From: Phoronis australis
Taxonomy: Eukaryota > Phoronida > Phoronidae
Length of the DNA stretch: 63,822 nucleotides
Direction: 5' to 3'
Assembly: GCA_002633005.1 (NCBI GenBank)
Contig: NMRA01000330.1
Location: 436,001-499,822 of the forward strand
In this document: positions 51,701 to 62,610 of the stretch, in pieces
Numbering within the stretch: position 1 is the first letter of the stretch
How the letters are laid out: each line of letters starts with the position of its first letter
Notes under the pieces: generated by a model
What the model saw: the letters and a program-made list of their open reading frames with translations, nothing else
The model's database searches: none
What the model was told of the DNA's origin: nothing
Position numbers and translations under genes: made by a program

Positions 51701-54700
51701 TTAATAGCTTAATCATCTAGACTTTAAAACCAGTATATGAATAGAGACTTCGAAAAGTATCTGTTAGTATAAATAATTATTACTTTTCAAACAAGAGCAA
51801 AGCCGAGCGTTGAAATGCGCCCATGAATGCACTACAAAGGTGTGTTTCTAGGGTGTTAGGGTGTTTATTTGTATCATTAAAATGGCCACTAGATAGTGCA
51901 AAATATTTCGAATCCATCAAAAAACTGGAAAATGTCACCAGGTTTTTAACAGAAAGCTATTTACCACTATGAATTTCATGAAAATCCGTCAAAAGACTTA
52001 AGCAAAACAGAAATTGCCACTAGGGGACAAAGGTTCATCGGATCCGTCTGAAAGTTGCCATCTTCCGTTGTCAATGTCATATAAACACACTTGCTAAATT
52101 TAATTTTTAAACGTTCTACAGAGGGCTTAGGAGAAACAGCTAAAGGCACAAAAAACTGCCACTATGAGGCGCCACAGTAATTGAAGACGGAAAATTATCG
52201 TCAACCGTCCTTCACACTAACACATTAATATAAGCCAATTTTCACAATCATCCTTAGAGTGGTTTGGTTGACAGAGGGCGGATGGCAAAAACAGACTAGA
52301 AAACAGAAAAAAATGGCCACTAGATGGCGCAAAATATGCCGAATCCAACTGAAAACTGGAAAATGTCACTGTTTCTCTAAAAGAAAACTATTTTATTAAC
52401 AAATTTCATGAAAATTCATCGAGAAACTTCAGCTAAACAGAGGAAAACAGAAAAAATTATATTGCCTCAAGAGGGCAGTGTTAGTCAGACCTGTCAGAAA
52501 GTCATCGTCTTCCGTTGCTAACTTTATATTAAACACATTTGCTACATTTAATAAAGATCCTGTAAAGCGTTAAGAAGATACAGCCATGAGCACAAAAACA
52601 AACAAAACTGCCAATAGGAGTCGCCACAGTAGTCGAAGTCGTCGGAAAATCATCGGCAACCGTCCTCTTCATAGTAAGAACATACATGTCAATTTTCGCG
52701 ATCATCCTTAGAGTGGTTTGGTTGACATAGGGGCGGACGCCAAACATTAGACTCGAAAATAGTAAACATGGCCCCTAGATGGTGCAAAATGCCTCGAATC
52801 CGTCCGAAAGCGGGAGGATAGCATCAGCTCATTTATAGATGCCTATGTGCCAAGTTTCATGAAAATCAGTTGAGGACCTTTGAAGACACAGAGGCAAATG
52901 TACAAAATTAAAATTGCCACTAGGGGGCACAGCAGTATTTGGGTCGGTCCAAAACTTGTCGCCCTCTGTTATGAACCCCAAAGGAACACACCTGCCAAAT
53001 TTCAATTAGATCCTGTAAGGGGACGCCGGATGCCCAGACAGAGATGACGGCAATATGCACCCACATGTAAATATGTGGACAATAAAAAGTTGACAAAGGT
53101 CATCTTGTTGAAAAATCCGAAATTTCAGAGCAACAATTTGTTAATGCACACACCGATTACCTCCAGCATTCTCAACAACTTCCTATTTACAATCTTTGAC
53201 ATATCTCCTGAGGAGCTATAAAGCCGACTTAAGGCATACATGGGACCAGAAAAAAATGTCCACCTTTGGAACGTCCCCGGACATCTCAGAAATGACAGAT
53301 TGGATTCATGAGAGAATTTCAGATATTGCCATTATGCACTGTTCTTCAAAATCTTTTTGGAATTTCTTTTAAAAGTTTCCTCTTTTGCATGAGGGCTATT
53401 TTGTTATGCAAAAACTATCTGTATTACCACAATTTTCCATTATGACGGCCAAGTGCTCATGGAATTCCCCACCAGGGGGAGCTAGAACGATTCTTGACTG
53501 GTCATTACCTGCCATGACAGACAAGGGAACCACATTTTCTCTACTCATGTTTGGCATGTATCGTACTTACCATGTGTCAGCTGTTCATCGTCGACCTGTA
53601 GTGACTTTAGTTCACTCTCTGCCTGGAAAGGAAGTGAACGATCATGTGTACTATATTGTTTTGGAAAATTTGACTCTTGTCGTTTACCTTGAAGGCATCA
53701 GTATTACAAGTTTTACTTCACAAGGGCATCCTTTTTGTCAGTTATTCCAAAACATGTCTGACATTATTTCCAAGTTTAAGTTTGACTTTTCTTTACATTA
53801 TTCCAAAGGGATGGAATCATTAGGGAGAGAGGGTGCTTGAAGGGAGGAGGTGAGGGGGACATGAAAGAAGGGAGGGAGCAAGAGGGAAAGTAAAGATGGG
53901 AGGGGGTGAGGAGGACAGGAAGGACGGGAGGGGCAAGGGGAACAGGAAGGGGCGAGGGGGAAAGAGAGGGGGTGCCAGAAAGAAACGAAGGGAGGGAGGG
54001 GGACCAGGTGGAAAGGAAGGAAGGATGGGAGAGAACAAACCAAATACCTTTCTCAACAACTGCATAGCTTCGTTGACCCTGCCTTGATGGAATGACAAGA
54101 TACCTTGCAACAAATGTAGCCTCATGAACAGTGCAGTCTCTGTGCCCACCTCTCCCTGCAACATGAGGTTCAGACTCTCTTCCCAGCTCACACTCCCAGA
54201 TAAAGGCTCACATAACATCACGAATAGTTCAAACTCTCTGCACAATCACCTTGCCATATAAGGTTGATGTAACCTAATTTATGAATAGCTCTCAGACTCT
54301 CTGCCCAACTAACCTTGCCATACAAGGTTCATGTGCAGCCGATTAGTCATGAGCACCCAGAGAAAAATGCACATTAAACTTTCTAATTGCTTCAAAAACC
54401 TAAATACATTTTAATGAGACTGAGGTGCAGTGAGTAAATATATGCCTCAGTCAAATGGAAAATAACGTAGATTTAATGGATTTTAATAAAAACTTCATGC
54501 ACAATCAATTGCGACCATAAATTAAATAAATTATTGCCGAACTTTTAAATTTTGTACAAACAGCATTAGTCCTGTGCTTTCTGTAAAAACAAGTTTTGAT
54601 TCATCCCACTTACCATGCGGTTATAAAATTGCTTTTGTCTCGTTCCATGCTCAGTTAAGAGGTGGCAGGCATGGGAAGAACAGACAGTTCAGACCTGGCT

Positions 54701-57700
54701 CACTCTATACAAACAACAAACTGACAGACAAGTTCTCTCCACTCACAGAAATCGCACCTAACTTGACAGGAACAATTTGGGGCCAATTTTATAATCATGG
54801 TATTACTAAGTGACCTAATCGAAAGCGTGTTTTTTTTGACAGAAAGCATGGGTTCAATTATGTTGCTTTAAAATAGCTGGCTTTTATCACCTTGACAGCT
54901 TTCAGTCGTTCTAAGTTGGCACCATAACTTTTGTAGAAGCACTGTTCACAAGTCGTCAATCTGACTTCTGAAAACAAAGAAAACACTGTCAAGAAAACAC
55001 TGTCAAGAAAACAATGCCAAGCTGGCAGAAACATGCGTTCAGTAGTTTTGCTCACAATTTTTCCAGATGAACTCCATAAAAAAACTATGCATCTCAGACA
55101 TGTCTGCATGCGGTGTATGTGTAGTGACATTGAGATACGCCTGCACACAGTGTATGTGGGGTGACAGTGAGATACGCCTGCACCCAGTGTATGTGGGGTG
55201 ACAGTGAGATACGCCTGCACCCAGTGTATGTGGGGTGACAGTGAGATACACTTACACGCAGTGTATGTGGGGTGACGGGGATGTGCCCGCATGCAGGGTG
55301 TGTGGGGTGATGGGGATGTGCCTGCACGTGGTTTATGTGGGCTGACAGGAAGATTTGTGTACACGTAGTGTAAGTGGGCTGACATGGAGATGTGTCCGCA
55401 TGCAGTGCATGAGGGGTGACAGTGAAGAAATGAGAACTGTCTGTTAAAAAGTTGTGTCCAAAATTGATCACAATTTGATCTTTAATAAGATCAGAAATGA
55501 TTTTCGTTACTGATTGAGACAATGCTTGGCACATAAAATGACCTGCTAACTGGAAGAACGTTATCTGAAGCAATAATGAACCTCAGTCCATTAATTCTTC
55601 TCAAGGCCTGAAATGACCTCCAGTTTGACCTTGGAATAATTTGAGACCAAATTCGTAGTGGTAAGTGATCTGAACCAAAAGTCATTTTTTGTGATATAAG
55701 GTGAGTTTATAGCCACTATAATATACCATAATGACAAGAAGAAAAAAACAATACCAGATCTAACAAAAGAGTGGGTCTAAACTGACCACAACCTTATCAC
55801 TTGCCTCTTTGCTGTCCAATCCAGTCAAAGCCATAAGTGGTTTTGTCATGGATTTCAGACATCGATATCGCTAACTTTTAAGAACCCTGGATTTTCAAAA
55901 CTTCCGGTTGAATGATGTAAGCATACCTGCGTCAGGTAACTTGCGAATATTAAGCAAACCTGCGCCAGGCAACTCACAAATATTAAGCATACCTGCGTCA
56001 GGTAACTTACGAATATTAAGTATACCTGCGTCAGGTAACTTACAAATATCAAGCATACCTGCATCAGGTAACTCACGAATATTAAGCATACCTGCATCAG
56101 GTAACTCACGAATATTACGCAAACCTGCGTCAGGTAACTCACGAATATTAAGCATACCTGCATCAGGTAACTCGCGAATATTACGCATGCACAGGTAACA
56201 CCAAACTATGTCCAGACACAACACAGCGTAATTATCCACACAGTTTAGGATGTCGGCGCGACATTTCTTGAACTCTTCGTCCGCCTCCAGCAGATAGAGC
56301 AGGCCTTCAGAATACTGCTGTTGCTTCAGCACAGACTTGCCTTTCTCATGCAAGGTCATGGCCAAGGCCAGAGCCTAGGGTCAGCAATGAAAAGAACAAA
56401 TAAAAATTATAACAATGGAAACAAATATCAAGAGGAGCAATGTTACACTGATTGCTCACAGAATGAATATATGCCAATTTTCAAAATCATCCCTAAAGCG
56501 GTTTGGTTGATAGAACGGCGGACGCCAAAAAACAGACTCGAAAACAGTAAAAATGGCCACTAGGTGGCGCAAAGTACCTCGAATCCGTCCCAAAATGAGA
56601 GGATGGCATCACCACACTAACAGATGTCTAACTGTTAAATTTTATGAAAATCCATAGAGGACCCCCAAATCTACAGACTGGTAAGCGTAAAAAAATTAAA
56701 ATTGTCACTAGGGGGAACAACAGTAGTCGGAGAGGTCCGAAATTTGTTGTCATCCTTCGTCAGCTTCATGGAAACACATCTGCCAAATCTAATTAAGATC
56801 CTATGAGGGCTTAAGGAGATAAAGCCGTGGGCGCAAAAACAAACAAAACTGCCACTGGAAGGCGCCACAGTTGTCGGAAAATCGTCAGTCGCCCTCTTCA
56901 CAGTAAGAACATGAGAACTTTCAAAATCATCCCTATAACACCTTGGTTGATAGAATGGCGGACGCCTAACAACAAATTTTAAGAAAATTCGTTGAGGACC
57001 TCCAAAGATACAGAAGTAAGATAAAAAAACTAAATTGCCACTAGGGTGCACACCGGTAGCTGGGGAGGTCCGAAATTCGTTGTCGTCCGTCGTCAGCTTC
57101 ATACAAACACATCTGCCAAATCTCATCAAGATCCTGTGAGGGTTTTAGGAGATACAGCTGCGGACGCCGCACACTCGGACGCCCAGACAGAGATGACGGC
57201 AATATGGGATCAAATATAAACATGTAGGCGCATAAAAATGAAAGAAAACATGGACACTGGACCAGGTTCTACCAACCTACCTTACTTTCTTCAGCTGGTA
57301 ACTTGAGGGGCTTGCCAGTCTGGTCAGCTATCTGCACCTCATACTTCTTGTCAGGATCATTGTCTGAATCATAGCAAGCATTATAAGCTGAGTTAAAGGG
57401 GTTACAAACATAGTTCTGGCCAATTAACAGAATACTAAACACGACTTTCCTAATCTGGTTCAATCTCTGAAACAAAATTATGCTCTCATGACTGTAACCC
57501 TTGACAACACTCAAGCGTTTTGAGAAAAATTTGAAAACTCCTTTTGAAGTCTTCTAAATGCGCAAACGTTACCTAATACACTTTCAGTGAAATACATGGC
57601 ATCTATGGGAAAAGATCACACACCAAGGACCATAATGTCCAATTTGCGAGATAGGGGGTATGAGTTTTTAGTTTAGTTGATTCCTGCTTGTATCTAGTTT

Positions 57701-60700
57701 CAAGATTGATACAATTTAGGGGATTTTATCTATGGTGCTCCTTTTGTTTTTCAAATGCATTATGAGATGGCTGTCAACTCACAAACATCCAATGACATTA
57801 CAGAACAATGACAACAAACAGCATTTGTCACCAAAATTGGAGGCACGGGTCCACTGCAACATGTTTTTGCCATGAGTAAGACTAATAACCATATCGTGTA
57901 ATATTTAATTTATAAAAAATTTAAGTGATTGTTACAAATGCATCGAATAAATTGACTGTCAGCAAATCAATGCCACAATGAGCCAGTAAAGAGCCTGGTG
58001 ATAAACCTGTGACCGGTCTTTTGTTCTGTGTCATTTCGCTCTGCATAACAGATTGTTTGTCCAAGCAGCTACCCTATAATTTCATTACATAAAGACCCTG
58101 TCATGCAAAACTCGTAGTGTCTGGAATTTGACAAGTATCAACTTACAGATAAAATCTAAAACCATCAGTGTCCAAAATTTCAAAATCAGGAAAATTCCAC
58201 GCAGTTCCGTATTTCAGACTTCAATTCGTTAGGTTAAATGATGTTGCCAACACAGGTGGCATGCAAACCACACTTTAAAACGTTTGTAAATGTCAGTTTT
58301 CAATGAGCTAAAAACTCACCATCAATACTTTCTGACAACAGCTGGGCTGCTTCTTTAGTCTTAGCTAACTTGGAGAAATACTCAGACTCTCGACTTGCAG
58401 CTTCTGTTGTGCCCACAGCCATGACTGTCGCGTTGTTCTAGAAAAGACAAGTTAACTCTTCATCAGTTGCTAATCACAATAACTCGCATGAACAAGAACT
58501 ATTCCTCAAGCTGACTTCGGAATGTGGCAGATGCATGGCCAGTGTATCATAATGCATGGCCAGTGTATCATAATGCATGGCCAGTGTATCATAATGCATG
58601 GCCACTGTATCATAATGCATGGCCACTGTATCAGAATGCATGGCCACTGTATCATAATACATGGCCACTGTATCATAATGCATGGCCACTGTATCATAAT
58701 GCATGGCCAGTGTATTATAATGCATGCATGGCCAGTGTATCACTTTGGCATATGTCAGAATTACCAAAATTACACAACAAAAACCTACTATTGCCCACCT
58801 TCACATTTTGCTCTACCAAAGCTGTATTATCCTGAATAATGCGTCCACAGCAGATCAACTTCAACAGCTCTGATGTAGTCTGGCATTTCTCAGCCACCCT
58901 GTGTTTAAGATTCAGTCCAGTGGAGTCGAGAGGGATCTCAACAGTGAATGATTTAGGTCCGCCCTGCAACATACAACAAACATCAAATTCAAGCACACAC
59001 TAAACTATTAGCATCAAGGTACCTTACAGCAAAAATCTTCAGCGACTTTTTGTTACTAGTATTCGAAAAACTTGACCACGTTACTTCCTATGGCTGTGTA
59101 ATGAATGGATTGTGGTGATACTGGCAGTGATGAAGAGGTCTATGATTAGGAAAGTGATGATAATTCACGATATGGTGGCAACAAAAAAGATGACAAAAGT
59201 GATGACGACGATGATGATGATGATGGAAATGATGATGAAGATGATCATGATAATGAAGACAATGGTAATGATGATAATGGCGATGAAGATGATGAAAATG
59301 AAGATGATGAAAATGACGAAGAAGATGATGATGACGATGTAGATGATAACTATGAATATGATGACGACGAAGATGAAGATGATGATGAAGATGATGATGA
59401 CGACGAAGGTGAAGATGATGATGAAGATGATGATGAAGACGAAGATGATGATAAAGATAATGGCTGTGAGGATGATGACACTTCTAAAGATAGTCAGTTC
59501 CTGGAAGTCCTATCTGCAGTCCTATCAGACATAACTAACTATAATAATAATTATTACAACTACACCAGAGCATAGTTCACACACTGACCTGTTTGACTAC
59601 TAAGCCCGCCATTCTCACTTTCACCGTGGCAACACCTGACTTCTGGAATCTCTTCCGTGCCGATAGTTTGTCCACAGCATGCTGCCTCAGTCTCTCCAGT
59701 ATCTGCTCAACCTGCGCACTGTCCAGACCCAAGTGGCTAGAGTACTGGTCAATCAGAGCCTGTGAAAGAGACCTCGGTACACATAATGTGTCAATACAGT
59801 GGTGTGGTGATCAGTTGAATATTTCTATTTCACAGTTGAAAAACAAAATCTTGGTACACACAGCACCCAATAACCAGTTTGTAAATATTATGATGAGAAT
59901 TTAGTTGGATTTGAAGATTCCATAATATCAATAAACTAATAGATAAAATAAATAAGAAGGAATCGGGCCATTGGATTTACAGACACGACCTGTAATGATT
60001 GTGGCAACAGATTTGAACAAAAGCACAACAGATAAAGTATTCACAAGACTGGTCACTTAATTTTTAATAACGCTCAGTTCAACTGAAAGCCACACGTCAT
60101 TCAAAATGTAGTGGGGACATTGTATGTTCAAGTGAAATTGTCACATATTAACACAATGATAGTTTTGGGAATCAACATAGCAAGAACTAGGGTTGAAACT
60201 TCGTCAAGTCGTAAAAATACGAATGTCATAAAACTTAGAGACACATAAACACTGATGAGAGATAGCGACACTGGTTTCCGTTTTCAGAAGCATAGTTTTC
60301 CATTTTAAAAACATAAAATTCCATTTTTCGCTTTTTGTACATTTAAGCAAAATTCTGTTTTACTCTATTTAAGTGGTAAATTACATGAATACCTTTACTG
60401 ATGAATTATGCAACAGCACTCCTTTAAAGATAACTGCCTGCCATGTTTATTGTTTCTCAAAATTGGAAATAGATGAGTGGCACTTTCAGTAATAGCACAG
60501 CGCCCCTTCAGTAAGAATGAGCAACTATTTGAACATGTCCGCTACAAAATGAAAAATGATTGATTTAAGGCCAAAATTGCTGAATTTTATAAACAATTAT
60601 TATAATTATTACTGACGCTCATCCATGAATTTTGTTTTCCACTCTCCCAGAAAACCAGGGTCTCTGCAGTCGCCAACCTGGGTCAGTTAATAGAAGGAGG

Positions 60701-61273
60701 CAGGTCAGATTTGGAAATAAATCTATCTAGTACTCAACTAACGGGAGAATTGTTACAGCTGAGTTTCTATCAAGTACCAGGGTCAAATCTTAATACTTGA
60801 GCATATTTTTTCAAATTTTTTGTCTTTTTTGTGCGAACTCACTCAAGATAAGTGTCTAATATTGTGTGCTCAAGTATATTGCGGTTTACACAGACGAGAA
60901 TCAATAATCAAGTTCTCACTCGTTCCAAGTAAAAACTTAAACATTTGACTTCAGACTCATTCGTTTAATTGTACTAGTGTCATCAACTTCAAACTAGTCA
61001 GTCGTCCACATCAACCATAGTATACTCAAGCACAGCTTGATAAGGCCCTAGGACCAGGAGTCTTTGATCAATTGATCATTTGCACACCATAAACACACAG
61101 TCAAGTCATAATCAGCATATTTTGTGAGTGTATACCTGTGGTTTCTCTCCTTTCAATCCTTCCTCAGTAGTATACGGTGGGAACCACAGCTGCACCTTGT
61201 CCCGAGTCAAGTGTGAACGGATGATATTTTCAAGTTCATCTTGCTGACAAATGTTACTGTCCGAGTTATCCAT
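45701..61273 (-). CDS. NUB1: NEDD8 ultimate buster 1 homologue, 15 coding exons
   Basis: Adaptor that binds NEDD8/FAT10 and directs them and their conjugates to the proteasome. Coding exons in order (high to low): 61273-61136, 59759-59589, 58963-58799, 58437-58320, 57363-57281, 56374-56158, 54967-54891, 54155-54048, 53622-53571, 51512-51412, 49677-49589, 48669-48564, 48193-48122, 46952-46793, 45870-45701. All GT-AG, phases consistent; product 608 aa, close to human NUB1. A conserved start (about 10-36, including VQLWFPPYT) precedes a ubiquitin-like domain (about 85-170). The middle carries the family motif [14 protein letters not shown] near 275-288. Three UBA domains follow: about 374-410 ([20 protein letters not shown]), 444-482 ([12 protein letters not shown]) and 496-535 (LGFDYENV). 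Between the first two is a lysine-rich, NLS-like stretch (411-435). The C-terminus is acidic ([17 protein letters not shown]). An acceptor-like TTTCAG about 24 bases before the ATG implies a noncoding first exon. Two donors lie in tandem repeats. Confidence 0.93.
47262..47298. repeat. 9-bp tandem repeat (ATAATAGTT)n
   Basis: Four near-perfect ATAATAGTT units in NUB1 intron 13. Confidence 0.85.
48095..48130 (-). repeat. 18-bp tandem duplication of the exon 13 splice donor
   Basis: Two units of ATTG(C/T)TCAGGTATTACAG on the minus strand at 18-bp spacing. Each holds an equivalent CAG/GTATTA donor: 9 bases of exon end plus 9 of intron start were duplicated. The upstream donor gives the family-like join into the third UBA domain. 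The downstream one would insert six residues (VLQIVQ) in frame. Confidence 0.8.
49080..49170 (+). repeat. Dispersed repeat R2, fragment in NUB1 intron 11
   Basis: GAGGCCAGACTCAACAAG, TTGGCTCGTCACGCGGTG, TCATTTTGAGCGTCGAGAAT and GGTCGCAAGG match the core of the 7470-7700 copy. Confidence 0.6.
50520..50740. repeat. 69-bp minisatellite with a palindrome in each unit
   Basis: Units start at 50520, 50589, 50658 and (partial) 50727 and are almost identical. Each begins with the perfect palindrome GTGAAATTTCAC. Because 69 is divisible by three it produces an artificial 23-residue repeat ORF. It lies in NUB1 intron 10. Confidence 0.9.
51790..53060. repeat. Tandem copies of a ~430-450 bp dispersed repeat, NUB1 intron 9
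   Basis: A block TCATCCTTAGAGTGGTTTGG starts near 52250 and again near 52703, followed each time by GGCGGA, then ATGGC(C)ACTAGATGG and a later GCCACTAGGGG-like segment. An earlier, partial copy precedes them. The same family fills 56475-57205. No intact ORF. Confidence 0.65.
53825..54040. repeat. Polypurine GGGAGG/GAAAGG tract adjoining a splice donor
   Basis: About 215 bp of almost pure purine on the plus strand. On the NUB1 (minus) strand it is a C/T-rich stretch starting within about 10 bases of the exon 8 donor. ORFs read from it are artificial. Confidence 0.85.
54150..54340. repeat. Weak repeat next to the NUB1 exon 8 acceptor
   Basis: CAGACTCTCT(G/T)CCCA and CCTTGCCATA(C/T)AAGGTT recur two to three times at uneven spacing in NUB1 intron 7. 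The first of these blocks overlaps the exon 8 acceptor side. The units are degenerate. Confidence 0.35.
55113..55430. repeat. 37-bp minisatellite, about 9 units
   Basis: GTGTATGTGGGGTGACAGTG starts at 55113, 55150, 55187, 55224, 55261 and 55298, with decayed units to about 55430. The remainder of the unit is AGATACGCCTGCACCCA. It shares NUB1 intron 6 with the 33-bp donor array, but its unit is unrelated. Confidence 0.9.
55560..55690 (+). repeat. Dispersed repeat R2-related fragment, NUB1 intron 6
   Basis: AATAATGAACCTCAG, then GTGATCTGAACCAAAAGTCA, resembles the inverted complement of the TGATTTAGATCACTTG...AACAGCTGATGGTTCATTATT order in the copy at 7470-7700. Diverged. Confidence 0.35.
55921..56184 (-). 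repeat. 33-bp x8 tandem array spanning the NUB1 exon 6 donor
   Basis: Eight units of exactly 33 bp begin at 55921, 55954, 55987, 56020, 56053, 56086, 56119 and 56152. On the coding strand each reads AATATTCG(T/C)GAGTTACC, TGA(T/C)GCAG and then GT(A/T)TGC: 25 bases matching the exon end and 8 of intron start. Every unit therefore has a CAG/GT donor. Reading through is in frame and open for all units, adding 11 residues (like [11 protein letters not shown]) per unit. The first donor (exon end 56158) gives the join that best matches the NUB1 family. Confidence 0.9.
56475..57205. repeat. Dispersed repeat, two further ~430-bp copies, NUB1 intron 5
   Basis: TCAAAATCATCCCTAAAGCG near 56484 and a related block near 56918 start two copies of the family seen at 51790-53060. 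They share GATCCT(A/G)TGAGGG and CACTAGGG(G/T)G segments. A long minus-strand frame through it (57129-56671) is a by-product. Confidence 0.65.
58531..58745. repeat. 21-bp minisatellite, 10 units
   Basis: ATGCATGGCCA(G/C)TGTATCATA repeats at 21-bp spacing with few changes. Open in several frames (artificial 7-residue repeats such as MIQWPCI). It lies in NUB1 intron 3, starting about 55 bases from the exon 3 donor. Confidence 0.95.
59155..59470. repeat. GAT/GAC-rich imperfect trinucleotide tract
   Basis: About 300 bp of GATGATGAC-type triplets in NUB1 intron 2. In one plus-strand frame it is an uninterrupted Asp/Glu-rich ORF, in another Met/Lys-rich. No start or splice context supports coding. 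Confidence 0.85.
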
Positions 61274-61412
61274 CTTGCTCAATCTATGGCACCAGCCTGA
61301 AACTACAGAAATACTTTGTCAATTAAGAGTAAAAATAGCAGAATTGGTTCTGGTCTGGGATTTTTGAAGACCATTGTCTGTATTTTTAAAGAGAAAGACG
61401 TCTAATGCCAGC

Positions 61413-61588
61413 TGCTCGAAAAAAGTTTGATTACATGGGAAAGTCATGGGAGCATGTATTCGAGTTTGAAGGAATTAAAGGCATGGACGGCTCCTTAAGA
61501 TGTCCCTCTATGTGAAAAAGGTACTTATAACAACATGGCTTTGATGCTTTAATCAGTGTGAGGCATAACTCGCTGAGAAGCGTCCGAT
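61413..61588. repeat. Decayed third copy of the NUB1-upstream inverted-repeat arm
   Basis: TGCTCGAAAAAAGTTTGATT, TATTCGAGTTTGAAG, GTACTTATAACAACATGG and GTGTGAGGCATAACTCGC match, in order and orientation, the right arm of the inverted repeat at 62331-62610. More diverged than the two main arms. Confidence 0.6.
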
Positions 61589-61693
61589 ATATGAGTTCCA
61601 CCGTCCAGACACTAAAAAGGAGAGAAAGAAAGGCAGACGGTGGCGACGGTCGTTGGCACTGTCTAGTAGTCAGTAGTAGTGTCTAGCGAGAGG

Positions 61694-62610
61694 CTAGGCA
61701 ATGACCATCGCCTCTGTTGGCCCGAACCAGAGGCGATGTAGAGGCTATAGGCGCTCTGTACGCCGGAAGCTTTTCGGCGAATTATGCCTCGCACCGACTA
61801 AACTTTCAAAGCCACGTTGTTATAACTACCTTTTGCGCATAGACGAACACCTTAGGAGGTTGTCGATGTGTTTAAGTTCTTCCAACTCGAACAAATACTC
61901 CCGTTATGAAACTTTTTCTTCGAGCACTCCCTATTTCAGTTCCCAAAATCGTGAAATCAAAATTTTCATTTTTTCAACCAGGCCGAAGGTCAGAAGTTGC
62001 GATCCTACCAGCGAACTTTGAAAGCTGAAGTTCCCGCCCTTTGCGTACGTGCTGCCGGGAACCAGCCATGCATTTGCCGTGTTGTTAAACATTAAAATGT
62101 CAAATATGTGCACAAAGACTTTGAAATGTCATATCAACAGCATTTACTTTTATCAAATACAAACAATAATTCATTGAAATACAAACAGTTTCAAGTAACG
62201 CCAATTAAAGACAAGTTTAAGTGGTGGCATTTTGGAAACGAACATTTGACTGACAAGACCGCAATGGCTCACCTTTGGCCTACTTAAAAATTATTGCGAG
62301 CGCGATAAAAGTTGGAGCGTGCGCAGTACAAAAATTTTGATTTCACGATTTTGGGAACTGAAATAGGGACTGCTCGAAGAAAAAGTTTAATAACGGGAGT
62401 ATTTGTTCGAGTTGGAAGAACTTAAACACATCGACAACCTCCTAAGGTGTTCGTCTATGCGCAAAAGGTAGTTATAACAACGTGACTTTAATGGTTTAGT
62501 CGGTGCGAGGCATAATTAGCCGAAAAGCTTCCGGCGTACAGAGCGCCTATAGCCTCTACATCGCCTCTGGCTCGGGCCAACACTAAACAGAGGCGATGGT
62601 CATTGCCTAG
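61694..62610. repeat. Long inverted repeat upstream of NUB1
   Basis: The left arm (61694-61966) and right arm (62331-62610) are near-perfect reverse complements over about 275 bp. Shared blocks include CTAGGCAATGACCATCGCCT, TCGATGTGTTTAAGTTCTTC and CAAAATCGTGAAATCAAAAT. A 364-bp unrelated spacer lies between. No transposase ORF. It could be a foldback transposon or a local inverted duplication; it sits about 420 bp upstream of the NUB1 start codon. Confidence 0.85.

Noticed and set aside
53385-53840. 151-codon plus-strand ORF
   Set aside because: It overlaps NUB1 exon 9 on the other strand and runs into the purine tract. No independent coding signal.
55039-55573. His/Thr-rich repeat ORFs
   Set aside because: By-products of the 37-bp minisatellite in NUB1 intron 6. 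The unit is not a multiple of three and frames rotate.
55921-56184. CRISPR-like direct repeat array
   Set aside because: Units are contiguous without unique spacers, lie across an exon junction of a clear animal gene, and the genome is eukaryotic.
56671-57129. 152-codon minus-strand ORF
   Set aside because: Falls entirely within two copies of a dispersed repeat in NUB1 intron 5, with no splice connection to the gene.
58474-58839. Repeated 7-residue ORFs on both strands
   Set aside because: By-products of the 21-bp minisatellite in NUB1 intron 3.
59112-59534. Met/Lys-rich or Asp-rich ORFs
   Set aside because: By-products of a GAT trinucleotide tract inside NUB1 intron 2.
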